In this document: in pieces, positions 7,517-11,558 of the stretch
Numbering within the stretch: position 1 is the stretch's first letter
How the letters are laid out: each line of letters starts with the position of its first letter
Source of the DNA: JANWHF01 sp036276235
GTDB taxonomy: Bacteria > Planctomycetota > Phycisphaerae > Tepidisphaerales > Tepidisphaeraceae
NCBI GenBank assembly: GCA_036276235.1
Contig: DATBDZ010000271.1
Location: 1 to 11,558, forward strand
Direction: 5' to 3'
DNA: 11,558 bases
Made by a program: the position numbers and the translations under genes
The notes under the pieces: generated by a model
What the model was told of the DNA's origin: nothing
Seen by the model: only the letters and a program-made list of their open reading frames with translations
The model's database searches: none

Positions 7517-8422
7517 ATGAACGTCCTCGACCTGCGCGGGCCCCAGTTCCTCGAGCTGTACTTGCTGTTGTTGATCCTTTCGACGGTGACAGCCATTATT
7601 TTGCGATGGCTGCTCCGCGGCCCCGGCGGTGATCCGGGCCGAAGCATTTCTGATTTGCAGCCGTTGGAGATCGCGTACCTGGCCGGCGGGCCCAAGGGCG
7701 CGATCGACGCCGCCATCACCAGCCTCGTGCGGCGTGGCATCCTTGCAGCCGATGGCTCGACACGCCGCATTTCATGCCACGGCATTTTGCCAAGCGGCGC
7801 TTCTGCGCTGGAGCGCGGACTTTACACATTGACGCAAAACCGCAGCCGCCGCATTGATGATCTGCGCAGCTCCGCGCAAGCCCTGGCCGACCCGCATGCC
7901 CATCGCCTGCGTCAGAACGAATTGCTCATCACCGGCGGCAACGCGATCCTCATTCGCATCCTGCCGACGGGCGTCATGTCGGCACTGCTGTGGCTGGGAA
8001 TCGCGAAGGTGATGGTCGGCCTGGATCGTAACAAACCAGTCGGCTTTCTGGTTCTGCTGTGCATTCTCACGGGCATCATTGCCCTGATGTTCCTCTTGAT
8101 CGAATCCCGCCGCACGCGGCGCGGCGATGCGGTTTTGTCGCGCATCCGTAGCGGCCACTCCGCACTACGAACAACCGCTCGGGCGGATGCGATGCTCCTC
8201 AGTGACGCCGACGCCGCGCTCGCCTTGGCGCTGTACGGCCCGGCGATTCTCAGCGGCATGCCTGATCTGCGCCTCACGCTTCTGCCTCCACCCAGGCCGG
8301 CAACCAGCGACGGCGGAAGCTCCTGGAGCAGCAGTTGCAGCAGCGGCAGTAGTTGTGGCGGGGGAAGCTGCGGCGGCGGGGGGTGCGGTGGGGGAGGTTG
8401 CGGTGGCTGCGGCGGAGGATAA
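7517..8422 (+). CDS. TIGR04222-type membrane protein with Gly/Cys tail, copy 1
   Basis: This 301-residue protein begins MNVLDLRGPQFLELY, followed by a transmembrane segment (~12-32) ending in RWLLRGPGGDP. Next comes a soluble domain (~45-130) with LQPLEIAYLAGGPKGAIDAA and LVRRGILAA, which looks winged-helix-like. Two further transmembrane segments follow (~143-168 and ~175-195), then a basic stretch SRRTRRGD and a conserved ALALYGPAIL. The tail (274-301) is almost only Ser, Gly and Cys, with six Cys at 274, 280, 285, 290, 295 and 298. I recognise this layout as the TIGR04222 family, whose members run into low-complexity ends. The function is unknown. By the positive-inside rule the N-terminus is outside and both the soluble domain and the Cys tail are cytoplasmic. 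It is 40 bp from its paralogue and in the same operon as a DUF692 enzyme, which makes the tail a candidate substrate (inference). Confidence 0.9.
   Translation: MNVLDLRGPQFLELYLLLLILSTVTAIILRWLLRGPGGDPGRSISDLQPLEIAYLAGGPKGAIDAAITSLVRRGILAADGSTRRISCHGILPSGASALERGLYTLTQNRSRRIDDLRSSAQALADPHAHRLRQNELLITGGNAILIRILPTGVMSALLWLGIAKVMVGLDRNKPVGFLVLLCILTGIIALMFLLIESRRTRRGDAVLSRIRSGHSALRTTARADAMLLSDADAALALALYGPAILSGMPDLRLTLLPPPRPATSDGGSSWSSSCSSGSSCGGGSCGGGGCGGGGCGGCGGG
8336..8419 (+). repeat. Low-complexity GGY/TGC coding tract for Gly/Cys tail, copy 1
   Basis: This encodes residues 274-301. Codons alternate among GGC, GGG, GGT, GGA and TGC, so the DNA is not a clean tandem repeat even though the protein is highly repetitive. 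This suggests selection on the amino-acid pattern rather than recent slippage. Confidence 0.65.
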
Positions 8423-8451
8423 AACAACCCTGCTCTAACCCAGACCCAAAC

Positions 8452-8456
8452 GGAGG
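8452..8456 (+). promoter_or_regulatory. Ribosome binding site, second TIGR04222 gene
   Basis: GGAGG lies 6 nt before the ATG at 8463, the same spacing as in copy 1. This rules out the in-frame TTG at 8457, which directly abuts the site. Confidence 0.8.
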
Positions 8457-8462
8457 TTGCAT

Positions 8463-9329
8463 ATGAACATCCTCGACTTGCGCGGGCCAGAGTTCCTTCA
8501 GTTGTACGCGATGTTGTTGGGCATCGTCTTCGTCACTGCCATTATCATCCGCTGGCTGCTGCGCGGCCCTGGTGGAGACCCCGGGCAGGGCATCTCTGAA
8601 TTGCAACCGCTGGAGATCGCATATCTCGCCGGCGGCCGCAGGGGAGCGATCGACGCTGCGATCGCGGGGCTCTTCCAGCGCGGCGTTCTTACCGCCTACC
8701 CCAAGACCCGGCGCGTCCGAGCCACAGGCGAATTGCCGCCGGACGCCTCCGCGCTTGAGCGGGCGCTGCTCACGCTGGCAGCCGGACAGGGGCGGGCAAT
8801 CATTCTGCTACGCATGACCGCCCGATCACTAGCCGAGCCATATTCCAAGCGCCTGCGCGACAACGAACTGCTGATTGTCGGCGGCAACCGATTCCTCGTC
8901 CGCCTGATTCCTGCCGCCGTGATGCTCGTGGTCCTGGGCCTTGGCATCGCGAAGATCGTTGTGGGTGTCGGCCGCCATAAGCCAATCGAATTTCTGGGCA
9001 TTTTATGTGTTATCACGTTTGTCATCGCCCTGATCTTCGCGGGGAAGCAGTCACTCCGCACGCGGCGCGGCGACGCCGCTCTCTCACGCATCCGTGCCAA
9101 TCACGCGGCCCTGCGCACGACCGCCCGCTCCAACGCCGCCGTCTTGAGCGATGGCGACGTGATGCTCGCCTTCGCGCTCTTCGGCCCAGCAATCCTCGTC
9201 GGCGATGTATTCGCCGACCTGCGAAACACGCTCGTTACCTCCTCCAGCTCCGGCGGCGACGGCGGCAGCAGTTGCAGCGGCGGAGGAGGATGCGGCGGTG
9301 GAGGATGCGGAGGATGCGGTGGAGGATAA
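8463..9329 (+). CDS. TIGR04222-type membrane protein with Gly/Cys tail, copy 2
   Basis: This 288-residue paralogue of the preceding gene aligns along its whole length: MNILDLRGPEFLQLY, RWLLRGPGGDPG, LQPLEIAYLAGG with GAIDAAI, DASALERAL, LRDNELLIVGGN, GIAKIVVGVGRHKP, LRTRRGDAALSRIR, and a final FALFGPAIL. The three transmembrane segments lie at the same places (~12-32, ~143-168, ~176-194). The tail (271-288) has four Cys at 271, 277, 282 and 285, and its last 12 residues, CGGGGCGGCGGG, are identical to copy 1. The tail is shorter and lacks the Ser-rich Cys-containing extension of copy 1. Internal Cys differ: Cys87 of copy 1 is not conserved, while Cys182 is. The ATG at 8463 is chosen by ribosome-site spacing. 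It lies 80 bp before the DUF692 gene. The function is unknown beyond family membership; the proposed role as a modification substrate is inferred from context. Confidence 0.9.
   Translation: MNILDLRGPEFLQLYAMLLGIVFVTAIIIRWLLRGPGGDPGQGISELQPLEIAYLAGGRRGAIDAAIAGLFQRGVLTAYPKTRRVRATGELPPDASALERALLTLAAGQGRAIILLRMTARSLAEPYSKRLRDNELLIVGGNRFLVRLIPAAVMLVVLGLGIAKIVVGVGRHKPIEFLGILCVITFVIALIFAGKQSLRTRRGDAALSRIRANHAALRTTARSNAAVLSDGDVMLAFALFGPAILVGDVFADLRNTLVTSSSSGGDGGSSCSGGGGCGGGGCGGCGGG
9273..9326 (+). repeat. Low-complexity Gly/Cys coding tract, copy 2
   Basis: This encodes residues 271-288. It uses mostly GGA and GGC with TGC. The codon choices differ from copy 1 even where the protein is identical, so the two tails were not recently homogenised at the DNA level. 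Confidence 0.6.
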
Positions 9330-9361
9330 GAGACGAACAACTGCCCCCACAAAAGTTTAGC

Positions 9362-9379
9362 CGCCTTGCTTGCAAGGCG
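9362..9379 (+). repeat. Hairpin between copy 2 and the MNIO gene
   Basis: CGCCTTG (9362-9368) and CAAGGCG (9373-9379) form a perfect 7-bp stem with a CTTG tetraloop. No T-run follows, so it is not a full terminator. It could stabilise the upstream message or attenuate transcription into the enzyme gene (inference). Confidence 0.6.
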
Positions 9380-9409
9380 CGTCCAGCAGCGTCCTGACCC
9401 ATCGAACTT

Positions 9410-10309
9410 ATGAACCTCTCAACCCCCAATTCACAAACCTCGCTCGGCATCGGCTGGCGGCCCGAGCTCGCCCGCGCAATCGAACGCCGCGCCGACCTCG
9501 GTTTTGTCGAGATCGTCGCTGAGAACATCGATCCGCGCGATCCTCCCGCCGCGCTCATGGCGCTGCGCGAGCGCGGCATCCAAATCATCCCGCATGGCAT
9601 CTCCCTCTCGCTCGGTGGCGCCGAGCCGATCGACCGCGCTCGCGTCAAGCGACTTGCCGATCTCGCACGGCGATTTGATTCGCCGCTGGTCAGCGAGCAT
9701 ATCGCGTTCGTCCGCGCCGCCGGCATGGAGGCGGGTCATCTGCTGCCGATCCCGCGCACCCGCGCTTCGCTCGAAGTGATCGTGGAAAACGTGCGCATCG
9801 CCCAGGAGATTCTGGAAGTTCCGCTCGCGCTGGAAAACATCGCCGCATTGTTTGACTGGCCCGATGCCGAGCTGAGTGAAGCCGATTTCCTCCGCGAAAT
9901 CCTCGATCGCACCGGCGCGCGGCTCCTGTTGGATCTGGCCAACGTCTGGGCCAATGCCGCCAACCTGGGCGGCGACGGCGCCGTGCTTCTCGATCAGCTT
10001 CCGCTCGATGCCATCGCCTATGTGCATGTCGCCGGCGGCGAAGAGCGCGACGGCATCTACCACGACACCCACGCCGCCCCCGTTTCCCAGGGTGTTGTGC
10101 AATTGGTCAGCGCCCTGTGCGCCCGCTGCTCGCCACCCGGAATCATGCTGGAGCGCGACGATCATTTCCCGCCCGAGCCGCAGTTGAACGCCGAGCTGGA
10201 TGCGATCGCAGATGCGATTATGTCTGGTACCGCGAAACGAGGTTCGGACCAACGTGGCACGTGCGGCCCGCCCGTGGCGTGCGGCTCGTCGCAAGCTGGC
10301 GTTCCCTAA
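9410..10309 (+). CDS. DUF692 / MNIO family multinuclear non-heme iron oxidative enzyme
   Basis: This 299-residue TIM-barrel enzyme belongs to DUF692, now called MNIO (relatives: MbnB, TglH, ChrH, BufB), which modify cysteines in ribosomally made peptides with an iron cluster and O2. Visible family motifs are SLGIGWRPEL (11-20), VEIVAENI (33-40), PHGISLSLGG with His62, VSEHIAF with Glu96 and His97, ALENIA with Glu142, LLLDLANVW with Asp175 and Asn178, YVHVAGG with His206, HDTHAAPV with Asp219 and His221, and MLERDDHFP with Glu248. These cover the expected metal-binding set. The second His of the usual HLAGH motif is Gly here; I believe this variant occurs in the actinobacterial TIGR04222-linked branch. 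No ribosome site precedes the ATG, yet the family match starts within 11 residues of it. Residues ~273-299, with Cys285 and Cys291, go beyond the normal end and may be repeat-derived. The enzyme is most likely cytoplasmic, and the adjacent Gly/Cys tails are plausible substrates. Confidence 0.93.
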   Translation: MNLSTPNSQTSLGIGWRPELARAIERRADLGFVEIVAENIDPRDPPAALMALRERGIQIIPHGISLSLGGAEPIDRARVKRLADLARRFDSPLVSEHIAFVRAAGMEAGHLLPIPRTRASLEVIVENVRIAQEILEVPLALENIAALFDWPDAELSEADFLREILDRTGARLLLDLANVWANAANLGGDGAVLLDQLPLDAIAYVHVAGGEERDGIYHDTHAAPVSQGVVQLVSALCARCSPPGIMLERDDHFPPEPQLNAELDAIADAIMSGTAKRGSDQRGTCGPPVACGSSQAGVP

Positions 10310-10365
10310 GCAGACGACCCACGACCGACCCGCGCGAAACGCCCGCGCCGCAATAACTCAAGCTT

Positions 10366-10842
10366 ATGCCTCAAGACGTAGATTCAGATCCTCCAACCAC
10401 GGACGCCCGGCGCAATCTCGCCCGCGCCCAGGCGGCTCTCGTCGCCACCCTGAAAACCGGCGCTCCTCGGCCGCCGGGCTTCGCCGCCGATCAACTCGAC
10501 ATCGCCAGCGATTCGCTGCTGAGCAAGCGCCGCCGCTCGCTGCAAAAGATGTGGCCGACAATCCAGGCGGCCCTCGCCGACAAATACGCGCCACTCTTTC
10601 GCGCCTATGCGCGCGATTTCCCATTCGCCGACCCCGATGACACCCGCTCCGAAGGCCGCCGCTTCGCCCGATGGCTGCTCCAGCACGCCGACATCTCTCC
10701 TCAAACCCAATCGACCGCGGCGACGATTCTCCTGACCCGCGGATTTCCCGTCCGTATGATCCGCCAACAATCGGGCGGGCACCTGCTTTTGCTCCGAGTG
10801 CCTCGCCGCGGGGCAATGGCCTTACAACTACATCGCAATTGA
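10366..10842 (+). CDS. Small uncharacterised protein, probable MNIO partner
   Basis: This 158-residue soluble, Arg-rich protein lies 56 bp after the MNIO gene on the same strand. Visible blocks are ARAQAALVATLKTGAPRPPGF (~19-39), QLDIASDSLLSKRRRSLQKMWP (43-64), LADKYAPLFRAYARDFPF (70-87), RRFARWLLQHA (98-108), and a C-terminal FPVRMIRQQSGGHLLLLRVP (127-146). The pattern, with helices then a short beta-like end, resembles small proteins I recall beside DUF692 and TIGR04222 genes in actinomycetes (SCO6045-like). MNIO enzymes usually need such a partner to bind the substrate peptide, though in bufferin systems the partner is DUF2063. I assign it as the likely partner by position and weak sequence resemblance. 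No ribosome site is evident before the ATG. The last ~12 residues after VPRRG look unconserved. No signal peptide or transmembrane segment. Confidence 0.72.
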   Translation: MPQDVDSDPPTTDARRNLARAQAALVATLKTGAPRPPGFAADQLDIASDSLLSKRRRSLQKMWPTIQAALADKYAPLFRAYARDFPFADPDDTRSEGRRFARWLLQHADISPQTQSTAATILLTRGFPVRMIRQQSGGHLLLLRVPRRGAMALQLHRN

Positions 10843-11169
10843 TGTCGTTACTTCGTAGGGGAGCACCCGCCGATGCATCCTTTCGCACCGAATTCTGCAC
10901 CATTCGGTTGCGTCTGGAATGGTTGCACGTTGCATTGGAGGAAGTTTCGGTTTCGGGTTGCAGGTTTCGGGGCTGCAAGAGAATCCCTCCGTCCCTCCAG
11001 CCAATGTAATGTTTTGCATCATTTTATTAATCATTTCGTTGCATTTACTCCCGTTGCATGTTTCATTGGGCAATTCAATCCATCAGGTGACTTAGCCGCG
11101 CACCATCGCGCAACGGTTTGCGCAACATTTGTTGAAAACCCCGATGTTGCGCGGGTCTTGTCCAGGCGG
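10843..11169. other. Gene-free stretch with recurring GTTGCA motifs
   Basis: No convincing gene is seen on either strand. The stretch is less GC-rich than its surroundings in its middle part (around 11005-11060). GTTGCA occurs at 10922, 10930, 10957, 11038 and 11053, four of the copies within larger GGTTGCA or CGTTGCA contexts. A 7-bp inverted repeat (ACCGAAT 10887-10893, ATTCGGT 10902-10908) follows the end of the plus-strand operon by 45 nt, without a T-run. It may be a degraded region between convergent transcription units. Confidence 0.5.
11120..11152 (-). repeat. Perfect 9-bp inverted repeat downstream of the HTH gene
   Basis: GCGCAACAT (11120-11128) and ATGTTGCGC (11144-11152) can form a stem with a 15-nt loop 17 nt after the stop of the minus-strand HTH gene. 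GCGCAAC also occurs once more at 11108. No T-run follows on the minus strand, so a terminator role is possible but not shown. Confidence 0.55.
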
Positions 11170-11427
11170 TCATAGGCCATCCGCAACGTACCGCGGCAGT
11201 GCAGACAGATAGAGCGGCTTGCGCTGGCGTCGGCGGGGCTTGGGCAGCCAGGGCTTTCGGCAGGCCAGCCGCGGGAATCCGAGGCGAAGGTGCGCGCGCT
11301 GGAGCATGTCATGGACGGCCTGCCGCGTGGTCCCCACCCGCACGGCGATCCGCGCCAGCCGCCAGCCGTAGGTGTAACGCATCAGCATGACTTGCCGCTG
11401 CTTGTCGGTCAGTTTATCCATGTCCAT
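11170..11427 (-). CDS. Small sigma-70 region 4-like helix-turn-helix protein
   Basis: The 85-residue protein starts MDMDKLTDKQRQVMLMRYTY, then GWRLARIAVRVGTTRQAVHD and LQRAHLRLG, matching sigma-70 region 4 (LTxxQRxVxxLRY, two-helix turn with TRQAV in the recognition helix). Residues ~50-85 are a basic Arg/Lys/Pro-rich tail (KPWLPKPRRRQRKP). It has no sigma region 2, so it is not a full sigma factor; a small DNA-binding regulator is more likely. The frame continues upstream to an ATG at 11502, but that part runs through group II intron domains V and VI, so I start at 11427, with a second Met at 11421. No ribosome site precedes the ATG; only about six bases separate it from the predicted intron end. 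It may therefore be the 3' exon of a longer gene split by the intron, or a gene cut off from its own leader. Confidence 0.7.
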   Translation of the reverse strand: MDMDKLTDKQRQVMLMRYTYGWRLARIAVRVGTTRQAVHDMLQRAHLRLGFPRLACRKPWLPKPRRRQRKPLYLSALPRYVADGL

Positions 11428-11433
11428 AAGTGT

Positions 11434-11558
11434 GTGGAGAGTAGCGCGGGGGAATTTCACCCCCACGCCCTCGCAGAACCGGACTTGAGACTCTCGCCTC
11501 ATCCGGCTCCCAGCGGTCCCCGTCAGATGACGGGTGGTTTTGGTCCATAGGCTCCTCT
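11434..11558 (-). mobile_element. 3' end of a group II intron (domains V-VI), remainder outside window
   Basis: Read on the minus strand, a 34-nt domain V (11509 to 11476) is followed by a domain VI hairpin. In domain VI, GCGTGGGGG (11468-11460) pairs with CCCCCGCGC (11452-11444), and an unpaired A at 11442 fits the branch point. Eight nucleotides beyond it the sequence ends in AC near 11434, agreeing with the family 3' consensus AY. Upstream of domain V the frame 11558-11523 is open for 11 codons and ends in TGA; this could be the end of an intron-encoded reverse transcriptase but is too short to judge. A small palindrome (CCCGTCA 11519-11525, TGACGGG 11528-11534) overlaps it. Whether the intron is full length and active cannot be seen here. 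Confidence 0.82.
11476..11509 (-). ncRNA. Group II intron domain V
   Basis: Exactly 34 nt. The lower stem pairs GAGCCGGA with TCCGGTTC, including the G-U pair of the catalytic AGC triad. The upper stem is TGAGGC with GTCTCA (one mismatched or wobble step), closed by a GAGA tetraloop of GNRA type. A two-nt AG bulge lies on the 3' side. All are the defining features of domain V. Confidence 0.87.

Noticed and set aside
8457..8462. TTG start two codons before the ATG of the second TIGR04222 protein
   Set aside because: It touches the GGAGG ribosome site, leaving no spacing. The ATG at 8463 has the same spacing and N-terminus as copy 1.
8336..9326. Gly/Cys tails as a frameshift or sequencing artefact
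   Set aside because: Both copies keep the frame to a normal stop codon, share the same ending and use different codons, which an artefact would not produce.
10364..10978. 204-residue minus-strand open frame opposite the MNIO partner gene
   Set aside because: Arg/Gly-rich shadow without a domain or ribosome site. The plus-strand frame fits the operon context and shows conserved-looking blocks.
11428..11502. N-terminal extension of the HTH protein to the ATG at 11502
   Set aside because: These 25 codons run through group II intron domains V and VI; the apparent peptide is translated ribozyme sequence.

Overview
The window is GC-rich bacterial DNA with two gene blocks and the edge of a mobile intron. 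I think it is most likely from a planctomycete (Phycisphaerae-like) or a similar free-living, repeat-rich Gram-negative lineage. The reasons are the outer-membrane efflux lipoprotein, the HTH-plus-receiver regulator with reversed domain order, and several families of GC-rich palindromic repeats, some of them read through as protein. This assignment is inference; no rRNA or tRNA gene is present to test it.

Left block (1-6104, minus strand): a complete-looking tripartite RND efflux operon, read from the periplasmic adaptor (4560-6104) to the HAE1-type inner-membrane pump (1339-4563, ATGA overlap) to the NodT/OprM-type outer-membrane lipoprotein (1284 to the window edge, C-terminus missing). Both lipoprotein genes carry a palindromic repeat inserted in frame between the start codon and the lipobox, so both have unusually long N-termini.

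Middle (6105-7516): a divergent intergenic region, a plus-strand gene for an excisionase-type HTH fused to a receiver domain (6536-7120), its intrinsic terminator (7162-7193), and a cluster of palindromic repeats.

Right block (7517-10842, plus strand): probably one operon of four genes. Two tandem, duplicated TIGR04222-type membrane proteins end in nearly identical Gly/Cys tails. They are followed by a DUF692/MNIO iron enzyme and a small protein resembling the partners of such enzymes. MNIO enzymes oxidise cysteines in peptide substrates, so the most interesting hypothesis here is that the Cys/Gly tails of these membrane proteins are the enzyme's substrates. This would be a membrane-anchored, RiPP-like modification system.

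Right edge (10843-11558): a gene-free stretch rich in GTTGCA motifs, then a minus-strand 85-residue sigma-70 region 4-like HTH protein. Directly upstream of its start lie the last two domains (V and VI) of a group II intron, whose body lies outside the window.
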